Source of the DNA: Streptomyces sp. TS71-3
GTDB lineage: Bacteria > Actinomycetota > Actinomycetes > Streptomycetales > Streptomycetaceae
NCBI RefSeq assembly: GCF_018327685.1
Contig: NZ_BNEL01000001.1
Coordinates: 4,154,001 to 4,218,000 of the forward strand
Reading direction: 5' to 3'
Length of the DNA: 64,000 nucleotides
Shown here: one piece after another, positions 1 to 8,103 of the stretch
Layout: every line of letters begins with the position of its first letter
Numbering within the stretch: the first letter of the stretch is position 1
The notes under the pieces: generated by a model
Database searches by the model: none
What the model was told of the DNA's origin: nothing
What the model saw: only the letters and a program-made list of their open reading frames with translations
Program-made: the position numbers and the translations under genes

Positions 1-1
1 C

Positions 2-97
2 GCCGGGCTCGTCCTGATCGTGGTCATGACCTACTTCCCCCGCGGCCTGTGGGGCACGGCGAAGGCGCTGGTGGCCCGGCGAAGGAGTACATCGTGA
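2..97 (+). CDS. livM: Branched-chain amino-acid-type ABC transporter permease, C-terminal end (partial)
   Basis: Only the last 31 codons are inside the window. They read a hydrophobic stretch (GLVLIVVMTYFPRGLWG) followed by an Arg-rich cytoplasmic tail, which is how LivM-type permeases end (the YFPRGLWG motif is typical). The stop overlaps the GTG start of the next ABC gene (GTGA), so the permease and two ATPases form one operon. The name rests on this short tail and the LivG/LivF neighbours; the transported substrate is not known. Confidence 0.75.
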   Translation, partial: AGLVLIVVMTYFPRGLWGTAKALVARRRSTS

Positions 98-948
98 ACG
101 AGCCAGTGGACAGGACGGCGGGCGCGCCCGCGCGCGGTGCCGCGCACGCGCCGGCAGGGGGCACCCAGGATGCTCCCGCGGACGGCACCCCGCTGCTGGA
201 GGTCAGATCGCTGACCCGGAGCTTCGGGGGCGTGCGGGCGGTGCGCGACGTCGGCTTCTCCGTACGGGCCGGCGGCGCCCGCGCCATCATCGGGCCGAAC
301 GGAGCGGGCAAGACGACCCTGCTCGACATGGTCACCGGCTTCACCCGCCCCGACGGGGGGACGGTGCTCCTGGACGGCCGGGACATCACCGGCGTCCCGC
401 CGCACAGGCTGCCGCGGCAGGGGCTGATGAGGACGTTCCAGTCGGCCCGCCTCGTGCCGCTGCTCACCGTCCGCGAGAACGTGATGCTGGGCGCGCACCG
501 CTTCACCCGCTCGGGCTTCCTCTCCGGCGGGCTGCGGCTGCCCCGCGCCCGCCGCGAGGAGCGCGCGCTGCACGGGCGGGCCGCCACCCTGCTGGACTTC
601 CTCGGCCTCACCGCGTTCGCCGACCGGCCCGCCGCCGACCTGCCCGCCGGCGCGCAGCGCCTGGTGGAGGTGGCGCGCGGGCTCGCCGGCGGACCCCGGG
701 TGCTGCTGCTCGACGAGCCCGCCGCCGGACTCGACGACACCGAGACCGCCGAACTCGCCGACGTGCTCACGGCGGTGCACACCTCGGGCGTGGCGCTGGT
801 CCTCGTCGAGCACAACATCGAGCTGGTGATGAAGGTGAGCGAGCGGATCCTCGTCCTGGACGCGGGGCAGGTCGTCGCCGACGGCACACCCGCCGAGGTG
901 CGCGGCGATCCGGCGGTCATCGAGGCCTACCTGGGAGCGACGACATGA
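94..948 (+). CDS. livG: LivG-type ABC transporter ATP-binding protein
   Basis: One of two ATPases that energise a branched-chain amino-acid-type (HAAT) importer. The 284-residue protein has a Pro/Ala-rich N-terminal extension of about 34 residues, Walker A GPNGAGKTT at 67-75, the divergent LivG-style signature LPAGAQR at about 183 in place of LSGGQ, and Walker B LLLDEP at about 204. The start is GTG inside the GTGA overlap with livM, with AGGAG at 83-87; an in-frame ATG at 49 would lie inside livM. The lead position before a Rieske dioxygenase operon suggests, by inference only, uptake of an aromatic or other carboxylate rather than leucine. It ends in an ATGA overlap with livF. Confidence 0.9.
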   Translation: MNEPVDRTAGAPARGAAHAPAGGTQDAPADGTPLLEVRSLTRSFGGVRAVRDVGFSVRAGGARAIIGPNGAGKTTLLDMVTGFTRPDGGTVLLDGRDITGVPPHRLPRQGLMRTFQSARLVPLLTVRENVMLGAHRFTRSGFLSGGLRLPRARREERALHGRAATLLDFLGLTAFADRPAADLPAGAQRLVEVARGLAGGPRVLLLDEPAAGLDDTETAELADVLTAVHTSGVALVLVEHNIELVMKVSERILVLDAGQVVADGTPAEVRGDPAVIEAYLGATT

Positions 949-1727
949 TCCTCACGGCACAGCGTCTTGACGTGCGCTACGGCGCCACGCGCGCGTTGCG
1001 CGACGTCTCCTGCGAGGTCGCCGAGGGCGAGGTGCTGGCACTGATCGGCGCGAACGGCGCGGGCAAGTCCACGCTGCTGCGGACGCTGGCGGGGCTGAAC
1101 CGCCCGCGCGGCGGCACTGTCCGGCTGCTCGGCGAGGACACCACGCGGGGGCCCGCCCACGACGTGGCCCGCCGCGGCCTGTGCCTGGTCCCGGAGGGGC
1201 GGCAGCTCTTCGCCGACCTGACGGTGCGGGAGAACCTGCTGATGGGGTGCCTGCGCACCGGCCGCGCCGGGACGGACGCGGGGGAGCGGTTCGAGCGGGT
1301 CTTCGGGCTCTTCCCGGTGCTGCGGGAGTTCTCCGGGCGGCAGGCCGGGATGCTCTCCGGCGGGCAGCAGCAGATGGTCGCGGTCGGGCGGGCGCTGATG
1401 GGCGAGCCCCGGGTGCTGCTGCTGGACGAGCCCTCGCTCGGCCTCGCGCCCGCGTACGTCACCCAGATCCTGGACGTCGTCAGGGAGCTGGCGGACGCCG
1501 GGACCGCGGTGCTGCTCGCCGAGCAGAACGCGGCGGCCGCGCTGCGCACCGCGGACCACGGCATCGTCCTGACCAACGGCGTGGTGACGCACCGGGCCAC
1601 GGCCGCGGAGCTGCTCGCCGACGAGGACGTGAGCCGGCACTACCTGGGCGTCGGCGCCCAGGGCGACCCGGAGGCGGCTCGCCGGGTCCGCGCGGTGCCG
1701 GAGGGCTTGGGGGAGCTGCACATCTGA
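945..1727 (+). CDS. livF: LivF-type ABC transporter ATP-binding protein
   Basis: Second ATPase of the importer; LivG and LivF ATPases pair on the cytoplasmic side of the LivH/LivM permeases. The 260 residues show Walker A GANGAGKST at 35-43, a canonical LSGGQQQ signature at 137-143, LLLDEPSLGL about residue 158, and the H-loop region changed to AEQN, as is usual in LivF. The start codon overlaps the livG stop (ATGA), implying translational coupling. The next gene starts 251 bp downstream behind its own promoter-like sequence, so the dioxygenase operon is probably a separate transcript. Confidence 0.92.
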   Translation: MILTAQRLDVRYGATRALRDVSCEVAEGEVLALIGANGAGKSTLLRTLAGLNRPRGGTVRLLGEDTTRGPAHDVARRGLCLVPEGRQLFADLTVRENLLMGCLRTGRAGTDAGERFERVFGLFPVLREFSGRQAGMLSGGQQQMVAVGRALMGEPRVLLLDEPSLGLAPAYVTQILDVVRELADAGTAVLLAEQNAAAALRTADHGIVLTNGVVTHRATAAELLADEDVSRHYLGVGAQGDPEAARRVRAVPEGLGELHI

Positions 1728-1783
1728 GGGCTTCCCCTCGTCCTTGTCCGCGGGTGCGGGCGCGGGTGTGCTGTGGCCGCCCG

Positions 1784-1812
1784 CTCCCCCCACTGCCTTG
1801 AAGGCGTGGGAG
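1784..1812 (-). repeat. Single copy of the CCTCCCACGCC...AAGGC...GGGGGAG interspersed element
   Basis: Read on the minus strand this is TACCTCCCACGCCTTCAAGG followed by CAGTGGGGGAG, almost identical to the four tandem copies at 15650-15777. It sits in the 3' flank of livF and is partly self-complementary, so it may also act as a weak terminator. Confidence 0.7.
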
Positions 1813-1880
1813 GTACGCCCATCCCCGCGCCCCTTTCAGGGGCATTGGTGGACCCCACAATCAGCCACAGAAAGAGGCGG

Positions 1881-1929
1881 TTGACGAGGGTGTCCATCGT
1901 TGTTCTACTTAGCAGAGGAAATATCTGCT
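1881..1929 (+). promoter_or_regulatory. Probable promoter and dyad operator of the dioxygenase operon
   Basis: A -35-like TTGACG (1881-1886) is followed after 18 bp by CTACTT (1905-1910), in an A/T-rich patch unusual for this DNA. Just downstream is a perfect inverted repeat AGCAGA(1911-1916)-7 nt-TCTGCT(1924-1929), where a repressor would block transcription. No regulator gene lies between livF and the operon, so a cognate regulator, if any, is encoded outside the window or elsewhere. A GGGAGGAAGG ribosome site precedes the ATG at 1979. Confidence 0.5.
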
Positions 1930-1978
1930 GACGAGAAAACACCCAGACCCTACGTCCGGGTCAGGGAGGAAGGTCGCG

Positions 1979-3427
1979 ATGGCCGACCAGACCGCCGTCC
2001 TGGAGGACGTGCGCCGCGGCATGATCCCCGCGCACATCTACAACGACCAGGAGATATTCGAGCTGGAGAAGGAGCGGGTGTTCGGCCGCGCCTGGATGTT
2101 CGTGGCGCACGAGTCGGAGATCCCCCAGCCCGGCGACTACGTCGTCCGGCGGGTCCTCGACGACTCGTTCATCGTCGCCCGGGACGAGCAGGGCCAGGTG
2201 CACGCCCACTTCAACATGTGCCTGCACCGCGGCATGCAGGTGTGCCGCGCCGAGATGGGCAACGCCTCGCACTTCCGCTGCCCGTACCACGGCTGGTCGT
2301 ACCGGAACGACGGCCGGATCGTCGGGCTGCCGTTCCACCAGGACGCCTACGGCGGTGAGGCCGGCTTCCGCCGCAAGGGCCAGCGGCTGCTGCCCGCACC
2401 CCGCCTGGAGGGCTACAACGGCCTGCTCTTCCTCAGCCTGGACCCCGAGGCGCCGGCGCTGCGCGACTACCTCGGCGACTTCGCGTTCTACCTGGACTAC
2501 TACACGAAGCAGAGCCCGAGCGGCATCGAGCTGCGCGGCCCCCAGCGCTGGCGGGTGAAGGCGAACTGGAAGATCGGCGCGGAGAACTTCGCCGGCGACA
2601 TGTACCACACCCCCCAGACCCACACCTCCGTCGTCGAGATCGGGCTGTTCCGCGAGCCGAAGGCGGAGAAGCGCAAGGACGGCTGCACCTACTGGGCGGG
2701 CCGCGGCGGCGGCACCACGTACAAGCTGCCGCAGGGCACGCTTCAGGAGCGGCTGCGCTACGTCGGCTACCCGGACGAGATGATCGAGCGGATGAAGCGG
2801 TCCTGGTCGGCCGAGCAGCTCAGGGTGGTCGGCGACGACGGCTTCATGATCTCCGCCGCCTCCGTCTTCCCCAACCTCAGCTTCGTGCACAACTGGCCCC
2901 GGGTCGCCGACAGCGAGGACGTGCTGCCGTTCATCTCCATCCGGCAGTGGCAGCCAGTAGGGAAGGACGAGACCGAGGTGCTGTCGTGGTTCGCGGTGGA
3001 CGCCGAGGCCCCCGAGGAGTTCAAGAAGCTCTCGTACAAGGCGTATCTGATGTGCTTCGGCTCCACCGGCATGTTCGAGCAGGACGACGTCGAGAACTGG
3101 GTCTCGCTGACCAACACCGCCGCCGGCTCCATGGCACGCCGGCTCCGGCTGAACAGCCGGATGGGCATCCTCGCCGACGGCACCGAGGTGGTCCCGGCGC
3201 TGGCGCCCGAGCAGTTCGCGGGCCCCGGCGCCGCCCACACCGGCTACGGCGAGTACAACCAGCGGGCCCTGCTCAACGAGTGGGCCGACCACCTGGAGAC
3301 ACCCGCACGGACGGCGGAGGCGACGCACGTCGGCGGCCCGGCGGGCACCGGCACGGACACGACCGCGGCCACGGCCAACGCCACGTCCACGGCTCCCGGC
3401 ACGGACACGGTGGTGACCGGAGCATGA
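1979..3427 (+). CDS. Rieske non-heme iron ring-hydroxylating dioxygenase, alpha (catalytic) subunit
   Basis: Catalytic subunit that adds O2 across an aromatic ring to give a cis-dihydrodiol. The 482 residues carry the Rieske 2Fe-2S site C81-x-H83-x17-C101-x2-H104 (CPYHGW) and the mononuclear iron site with D207, H210 and H215 in GDMYHTPQTH, where the Asp bridges electron transfer between subunits in this family. The overall pattern is of the biphenyl/naphthalene/phenylpropionate group; the substrate cannot be read from the sequence. The last 40 residues are a Thr/Ala/Gly-rich tail, longer than usual. It is the first gene of the operon and its stop overlaps the beta-subunit start (ATGA). Confidence 0.93.
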   Translation: MADQTAVLEDVRRGMIPAHIYNDQEIFELEKERVFGRAWMFVAHESEIPQPGDYVVRRVLDDSFIVARDEQGQVHAHFNMCLHRGMQVCRAEMGNASHFRCPYHGWSYRNDGRIVGLPFHQDAYGGEAGFRRKGQRLLPAPRLEGYNGLLFLSLDPEAPALRDYLGDFAFYLDYYTKQSPSGIELRGPQRWRVKANWKIGAENFAGDMYHTPQTHTSVVEIGLFREPKAEKRKDGCTYWAGRGGGTTYKLPQGTLQERLRYVGYPDEMIERMKRSWSAEQLRVVGDDGFMISAASVFPNLSFVHNWPRVADSEDVLPFISIRQWQPVGKDETEVLSWFAVDAEAPEEFKKLSYKAYLMCFGSTGMFEQDDVENWVSLTNTAAGSMARRLRLNSRMGILADGTEVVPALAPEQFAGPGAAHTGYGEYNQRALLNEWADHLETPARTAEATHVGGPAGTGTDTTAATANATSTAPGTDTVVTGA

Positions 3428-4053
3428 CGACGACCCCGCGCCCTGCCTCCCCGGCCTACCGCCCCGGCACCGCCCCGGGCGACACCCACTCCGCCCGCGC
3501 CGTCCTCGGCGCCGGCGCACCGCGCACCCCGCGCACCGGCCGCACCCTCCCGTTCGGCGACGAGCGGCACCTGGCGGCCCACCAGTGGCTCGTCGACGAG
3601 GCCTACCTGCTCGACGCGCAGGACTACGAGCAGTGGCTCACCCTGCTCACCGACGACATCCACTACGTGATGCCCGTGAGGGTGACCACCGCCCTCGGCG
3701 CCGGCTTCGACACCGCGCCCGGCATGGCCCACTTCGACGAGGACAAGTACTCGCTGAGCCGCCGGGTGGCCCGCTTCCTCACCGAGCACGCCTGGACGGA
3801 GGACCCGCCGTCCCGGCTGCGCCACCACCTCACCAACGTGCGCACCTTCGCCACTGATGACCCGGACCACCTGATCGTCGAGTCCGGGGTGCTGCTCTAC
3901 CGCAGCCGCGGCGACGTCCGCGAGGCCGCACAGATCTCCGCGGGCCGCGAGGACCTGCTGCGCAGGGGCGCGGACGGCTGGCGGCTCGCCCGCCGGACGA
4001 TCCTCGTCGACGACTCGGTGATCCGCATGCAGAACCTGGCGATCTTCCTGTGA
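3424..4053 (+). CDS. Ring-hydroxylating dioxygenase, beta subunit
   Basis: Small subunit of the alpha3beta3 hydroxylase, with the SnoaL/NTF2-like cone fold; it is mainly structural. The 209-residue product has a disordered Pro/Ala/Thr-rich start of about 45 residues, then the family-typical segment AYLLDAQDYEQWLTLLTDDIHY and the C-terminal RRTILVDDSVI stretch. The ATG start is within the alpha-subunit stop (ATGA), indicating coupled translation in equimolar amounts. The next gene overlaps or abuts its stop. Confidence 0.9.
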   Translation: MTTTPRPASPAYRPGTAPGDTHSARAVLGAGAPRTPRTGRTLPFGDERHLAAHQWLVDEAYLLDAQDYEQWLTLLTDDIHYVMPVRVTTALGAGFDTAPGMAHFDEDKYSLSRRVARFLTEHAWTEDPPSRLRHHLTNVRTFATDDPDHLIVESGVLLYRSRGDVREAAQISAGREDLLRRGADGWRLARRTILVDDSVIRMQNLAIFL

Positions 4054-4082
4054 GGCGCCGGGCGGAAGGAGGTGACCCTCCG

Positions 4083-4403
4083 GTGGACCTGCACTGGGAG
4101 GGAGAAGAGGAGGACGCCCGCGCCGCGCGCCGGGCCGCCGCCGAGCGGGAGGCCCTGCGGGCACGCACCAGCGGCGAACCGCTCGCCGTCGGCAACGAGT
4201 TCTCCGAAGTCAGGGTCAGCCGCGTCCAGACCCGCAACGGCTCCCGCCTGCTGATCGAGTCCATCCGCTCGGGCCAGTGGGTGGCGCTCTGCCCGCTGGA
4301 GCTGGAGGCGCTCACCTGGCAGAACACCGCCACCTTCTCCGCGATGGTCGGCCACCCCTTCGGGCCGCTCCTGGAGGACCCGGAGCCGGAGGACGAGGCA
4401 TGA
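4083..4403 (+). CDS. Small conserved-looking protein of the dioxygenase operon, function unknown
   Basis: The chosen GTG start at 4083 sits 8 nt after a near-perfect Shine-Dalgarno GGAAGGAGGTGA (4063-4074); an earlier GTG at 4050 would overlap the beta-subunit stop but has no such site. The 106-residue product begins with a charged Glu/Arg-rich helix and then has a compact region with VGNEFSEVRVSRVQTRNGSRLLIES and PLELEALTWQNTATFSAMVG. I do not recognise it beyond similarity in kind to small proteins found between dioxygenase subunits and dehydrogenases in actinobacterial operons. No cysteine cluster argues against an electron carrier. Its stop overlaps the SDR start (ATGA). Confidence 0.75.
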   Translation: MDLHWEGEEEDARAARRAAAEREALRARTSGEPLAVGNEFSEVRVSRVQTRNGSRLLIESIRSGQWVALCPLELEALTWQNTATFSAMVGHPFGPLLEDPEPEDEA

Positions 4404-5185
4404 GCGACTGGCTGGCAGGCAAGAGGGCCCTCGTCGTCGGCGCGGGCTCCGGGATAGGGCGCGCGGTCGTGGACGCCTTCCGCGAGGAGGGCGCGCGCGT
4501 CGCCGTCCTCGAACGCGACCCCGCGAAGTGCGAAGCGCTCCGCGAGGAGGCCCCGGACACGGTCGTGACGTGCGGCGACGCCACCACCCGCGCCGCCAAC
4601 GACGAGGCGGTGGCCGGCGCCACGGCCGCCTTCGGGGGCCTGGACACCCTGGTGAACTGCGTCGGCGTCTTCGACTTCTACCGGGGCCTTGCCGACCTGG
4701 ACGCGGACCTCCTGGACGAGGCGTTCGAAGAAATGTTCGCGGTGAACGTGAAGAGCCACCTGCACGCGGTGAAGGCGGCCCTGCCCGCGCTGCGCGCCTC
4801 CCGCGGCTCGGTCGTCCTCACCGAGTCCACGTCGGGCTACTACCCGGGCCGCGGCGGGGTGCTGTACGTCTCGTCCAAGTTCGCCGTGCGGGGCCTGGTC
4901 ACCACGCTCGCCCACGAACTCGCCCCGGACATCCGCGTCAACGGCGTCGCGCCCGGCGGCACCCTCCACACCGACCTGCGGGGCCTCGGCAGCCTCGGTA
5001 TGGACGGCCGCAGCCTCGGGGACACCCCGGGCCGGGCCGAGGAGCTGGCCGGACGGGTCCCGCTGCACGTCGCGCTCTCCGGTGCCGACCACGCCTGGAG
5101 CTACGTCTTCCTGGCCTCCGACCGCTCCCGCGGCCTCACCGGCACGGCCCTGCACTCCGACGGCGGCATCGGCGTCAAGGCCTGA
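4400..5185 (+). CDS. Short-chain dehydrogenase, probably cis-dihydrodiol dehydrogenase
   Basis: NAD(P)-dependent SDR of 261 residues expected to re-aromatise the cis-dihydrodiol made by the dioxygenase into a catechol. It has the cofactor motif GAGSGIG (14-20), the NCVG structural motif after strand 4, the catalytic Ser in TESTSGY (about 141-144) and Y156-x3-K160 (YVSSK). The order alpha-beta-x-dehydrogenase and the ATGA overlap with the upstream gene support the role; the exact diol is not known. The sequence resembles the BphB/HcaB group in its APGGTLHTDLRG segment. A 53-bp gap with its own ribosome site precedes the ferredoxin. Confidence 0.88.
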   Translation: MSDWLAGKRALVVGAGSGIGRAVVDAFREEGARVAVLERDPAKCEALREEAPDTVVTCGDATTRAANDEAVAGATAAFGGLDTLVNCVGVFDFYRGLADLDADLLDEAFEEMFAVNVKSHLHAVKAALPALRASRGSVVLTESTSGYYPGRGGVLYVSSKFAVRGLVTTLAHELAPDIRVNGVAPGGTLHTDLRGLGSLGMDGRSLGDTPGRAEELAGRVPLHVALSGADHAWSYVFLASDRSRGLTGTALHSDGGIGVKA

Positions 5186-5238
5186 AGCGGCTCCCCGCGC
5201 GGGAGCCCGTACCGAACACATGGGAAAGGAGCCTGACC

Positions 5239-5436
5239 ATGCCTGTCCTCAAGGCGGACTTCGGCGCGTGCCAGGGATACGCGAACTGCGTCGCCGGGGC
5301 GCCGGACGCGTACGACATCGATGACGACGGCGTCGTCGTCCTCCTCAAGGAGCAGGTCCCCGAGGGGGATCTGCCGCGGCTGCGGGAGGCGGCCAGAAGC
5401 TGCCCGGTCTCCGCGCTCACCATCGAGGACGCATGA
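5239..5436 (+). CDS. Ferredoxin, single 3Fe-4S type
   Basis: A 65-residue electron carrier from the reductase to the dioxygenase. The cysteines are arranged C-x5-C (CQGYANC) and a later C-P, with Ala/Gly/Tyr replacing the third cysteine of a 4Fe-4S site, so a 3Fe-4S cluster like the P450 ferredoxins of Streptomyces is expected. Biphenyl-type dioxygenases usually pair with a Rieske ferredoxin; 3Fe-4S or 4Fe-4S carriers are known from actinobacterial phenanthrene dioxygenases. AAAGGAG precedes the ATG, and the stop overlaps the reductase start (ATGA). Confidence 0.93.
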   Translation: MPVLKADFGACQGYANCVAGAPDAYDIDDDGVVVLLKEQVPEGDLPRLREAARSCPVSALTIEDA

Positions 5437-6671
5437 GCCACACCGGTACCACCGTCGTCATCGGCACCTCGGTGGCCGGGGTGCGCACCGCCCAGGCGCT
5501 GCGCACCGAGGGGTACGACGGCCGGGTGGTCCTCGTCGGCGCCGAGCACGAACCGCCGTACGACAAGCCGCCGCTGTCGAAGCAGTTCCTCGCCGGCACC
5601 TGGGAGGGCTCCCGGCTCACCCTGCTCGCCCCGGCCGAGGCCGCGGACTCCGGTATCGAGCTGCGGCTCGGCGCCGCCGCCCGCCGGCTGGACCCGGCGG
5701 GCCACCGCGTCCACCTCGCCGACGGCTCCGAACTCGCCTACGACACCTGCGTGATCGCCACCGGCGCCGCCGCCCGCCCCTCGCCCTGGCCGGCCGAGTC
5801 CGGTGTGCACGTGCTGCGCTCCCTCGCCGACGGGGCCGCCCTCCGCGCCGACCTGGTGCGCGGCGGTCCCGTGGTGGTGGTCGGCGGCGGGTTCGTCGGC
5901 GCCGAGGTCGCCGCCACCGCGCGCGCCCTGGGCTGCGAGGTCACCGTCGTCGACCCACTGCCGGTGCCCATGGGCCGGCTGCTCGGCCCCGAGGTCGGCG
6001 CGCACTTCGCGGACCTGCACCGGCGGCACGGTGTCGCCAGCCGGTTCGGCAGCGGCGTCGAAGGTGTGACGGGCCGGTCCGGGCGGCTGCGGGTGACGCT
6101 CACCGACGGCACGGTGCTGCCCGCGGCCACCGTCGTCGTGGGCATCGGCGCGGTCCCGAACGACCGCTGGCTGGCCGGCTCCGGACTGCTCGTGGACGAC
6201 GGCGTGGTCTGCGACGCGTATTGCCGCGCGGTCGACGCGCCCGACGTGTACGCGGCCGGGGACGTCGCCCGCTGGTACCACCCCGGCCGCGGCACCCACC
6301 TGCGCGTCGAGCACTGGACCAACGCCGCGGAGCAGGCCGCCCGCGTCGCCCACAACATCGCCCACCCGGACGACCCCAGGCCCTACGCCCCCGTCCCCTA
6401 CGTATGGAGCGACCAGTACGACTGGAAGATCCAGATCGCTGGCACCCCCGTGGGCGCCACCCGCCACACCGTCATCGGCGGGCTCGCCGGGGCCACGGCA
6501 CGCGGCGGCGCGCTCTACACGGACGACACGGGACGGCTGCGCGCGGCGGTCACCGTCAACTGGCCCCGGGCCCAGGCGGTATGCCGCCGCCTCCTGACGA
6601 CGCACACGCCGTTCGCCACGGCGGTGGACCAGGTGAAGGCCCTTGCATCCCGCGGGGCCGCGGGGCCGTGA
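5433..6671 (+). CDS. FAD-dependent ferredoxin reductase of the dioxygenase system
   Basis: The 412-residue flavoprotein passes electrons from NAD(P)H to the ferredoxin encoded just before it. It has an N-terminal FAD-binding Rossmann motif GTSVAGVRTAQAL (about 11-23), the PPYDKPPLSKQ signature of the putidaredoxin reductase/BphA4 class, a second dinucleotide motif VVVVGGGFVGAEVA (about 146-159) for NAD(P)H, the DVYAAGD FAD-ribityl motif and the reductase C-terminal domain. It is the last gene of the operon; the 3' flank is a repeat-rich gap rather than a clear terminator. Confidence 0.93.
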   Translation: MSHTGTTVVIGTSVAGVRTAQALRTEGYDGRVVLVGAEHEPPYDKPPLSKQFLAGTWEGSRLTLLAPAEAADSGIELRLGAAARRLDPAGHRVHLADGSELAYDTCVIATGAAARPSPWPAESGVHVLRSLADGAALRADLVRGGPVVVVGGGFVGAEVAATARALGCEVTVVDPLPVPMGRLLGPEVGAHFADLHRRHGVASRFGSGVEGVTGRSGRLRVTLTDGTVLPAATVVVGIGAVPNDRWLAGSGLLVDDGVVCDAYCRAVDAPDVYAAGDVARWYHPGRGTHLRVEHWTNAAEQAARVAHNIAHPDDPRPYAPVPYVWSDQYDWKIQIAGTPVGATRHTVIGGLAGATARGGALYTDDTGRLRAAVTVNWPRAQAVCRRLLTTHTPFATAVDQVKALASRGAAGP

Positions 6672-6780
6672 CGTGGTTCGGACGGCGAGCTGCACGGGTG
6701 CGCTCCGAAAGGGGTGCGGGGCTGTCTTGTTGTGCGGCTCTGCCGCGGGGGCGCGACGGCGAACTCTCTGTGAGGCTTCG

Positions 6781-6888
6781 CCCCGATAGGGGCGCGGGGA
6801 ACTGCGCGCTCAGCCACGACGAGAGCGAAAGTCGACGACGGTCGGAGAGGGGCAGACGGGACGGCCTGCCGGCCGCGGGCCGCGGTGC
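6781..6888 (+). repeat. First copy of a ~108-bp direct duplication carrying GGGGCGCGGGGAACTGCGC
   Basis: This segment is nearly identical to 6955-7061 (a few substitutions and one indel). Each copy has the 19-mer GGGGCGCGGGGAACTGCGC (6789-6807 here) followed by CTCAGCCACGACGAGAGCGAA and a GAGAGGGGCAGACGGGACGG block. The whole gap 6672-7185 has no credible gene. Confidence 0.85.
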
Positions 6889-6954
6889 TGCACCCCGCGG
6901 GGACGCCGTCCCGCCGCGGCGGGTGCGACCGGGTACCGCCTGTGGGGCTGTGTG

Positions 6955-7061
6955 CCCCGATGGGGGCGCGGGGAACTGCGCGCTCAGCCACGACGAGAGC
7001 GAAGTCGGCGACCGTCGGAGAGGGGCAGACGGGACGGCCTGCCGGCCGCGGGCCGCGGTGC
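6955..7061 (+). repeat. Second copy of the ~108-bp direct duplication
   Basis: Offset of 174 bp from the first copy. The 19-mer core is at 6963-6981. It ends about 120 bp before the leaderless start of the next gene, so the duplication may also lie in that gene's upstream region. Confidence 0.85.
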
Positions 7062-7185
7062 GCGGCCACCCACGACGAGGCCGGAACTCCGCCGCATCCC
7101 GGCCGGGGCAGACGGAACGACATCCGGCCCGGCCCCGCCAGGACCCCGCTTGCCCCGGCCCCACGCCGGGCCTAGCGTCGGCCCC

Positions 7186-8001
7186 ATGGACAAGATCGCA
7201 TTTCTCGGGCTCGGGCACATGGGTGCCGCGATGGCCCGTCGGCTGCTGGACACCGACCACCCGCTGACGGTCTGGAACCGCACCGCCGCCAAGACGGAGC
7301 CCTTCACCGCCGGCGGCGCGACGGCCGCGGCGAGCCCCGCCGACGCGGTCCGCGACGCCGATGTCGTCATCACCATGCTCGCGGACCCGCCGGCGCTGTT
7401 CGCCGTAGCCGACGAGATCGTGCCCGCGCTGCGCCCCGGAGCTCGCTGGGCCGAGATGTCCACCATCGGCCCCGACGCGGTGCGCGAGCTGGCGGGACGG
7501 CTGCCGGAGGGCGTGACGCTGGTGGACGCGCCGGTGGCGGGCAGCACGGACAAGGCGGAGGCGGGCGAGCTCAAGATCCTCGCGGGAGGCGACGTCTCGT
7601 CGGTCGAGCCGGTGCTGTCCCGCTTCGGCACCGTCACCCACGTCGGCGCGCTCGGCTCGGGGGCGGCGCTGAAGGTGGTCGTGAACGTCTCGCTGCTGGG
7701 TGCCGTCGCCCTGGTCGCGGAGGGGCTGGCGCTCGGGGACGCGCTGGGCCTGCCCGAGGAGGTGGTCCGCCGCACGCTGGAGTCCAGCGCGATCGGCGGC
7801 GCCGTGCCCCGTGCCTTCGCCGAGGACCTCCACTTCGACATGGCGCTGGCCCGCAAGGACGCCGAACTGGCGACCGGCACCGCCGACCTGCCGGTCGTCT
7901 CCGCCATCAGGCAGCAGTACGCCGATGCCGCGGACCGGCCCGATACGGCCCACGAGGACATCGCACGGATCGTCCCGTACATCCGCGAGCGGAAGTCCTG
8001 A
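7186..8001 (+). CDS. NAD(P)-dependent beta-hydroxyacid dehydrogenase (3-hydroxyisobutyrate dehydrogenase family)
   Basis: A 271-residue oxidoreductase with the N-terminal cofactor motif FLGLGHMGAAMARRLL, the substrate-site segment DAPVAGSTDKAEAGELKILAGG (family consensus DAPVSGG) and the catalytic Lys in GSGAALKVVVN. The family oxidises 3-hydroxy acids or reduces tartronate semialdehyde, glyoxylate or imines; which one is unclear here. The second-domain helix region (EDLHFDMALARKDAELA) fits. The ATG lies 7 nt after a TAGCGT box (7173-7178), suggesting a leaderless mRNA. It stands alone between the repeat gap and a convergent TetR gene. Confidence 0.88.
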   Translation: MDKIAFLGLGHMGAAMARRLLDTDHPLTVWNRTAAKTEPFTAGGATAAASPADAVRDADVVITMLADPPALFAVADEIVPALRPGARWAEMSTIGPDAVRELAGRLPEGVTLVDAPVAGSTDKAEAGELKILAGGDVSSVEPVLSRFGTVTHVGALGSGAALKVVVNVSLLGAVALVAEGLALGDALGLPEEVVRRTLESSAIGGAVPRAFAEDLHFDMALARKDAELATGTADLPVVSAIRQQYADAADRPDTAHEDIARIVPYIRERKS

Positions 8002-8103
8002 CAGCGCATCCGCAAGCGCTCGTCCTGAGCGCCGGACGCTGAGTCGGGACGGGTCGAGTCGGGACGGGTCGGGACGGGACGGGGCTGGGCAGGCCGGGGA
8101 GGC

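Noticed and set aside
1..6671. Dioxygenase region as a horizontally acquired island
   Set aside because: Codon use and G/C content look like the rest of the window and no integrase, tRNA or direct repeats flank it here; the left boundary is outside the window.
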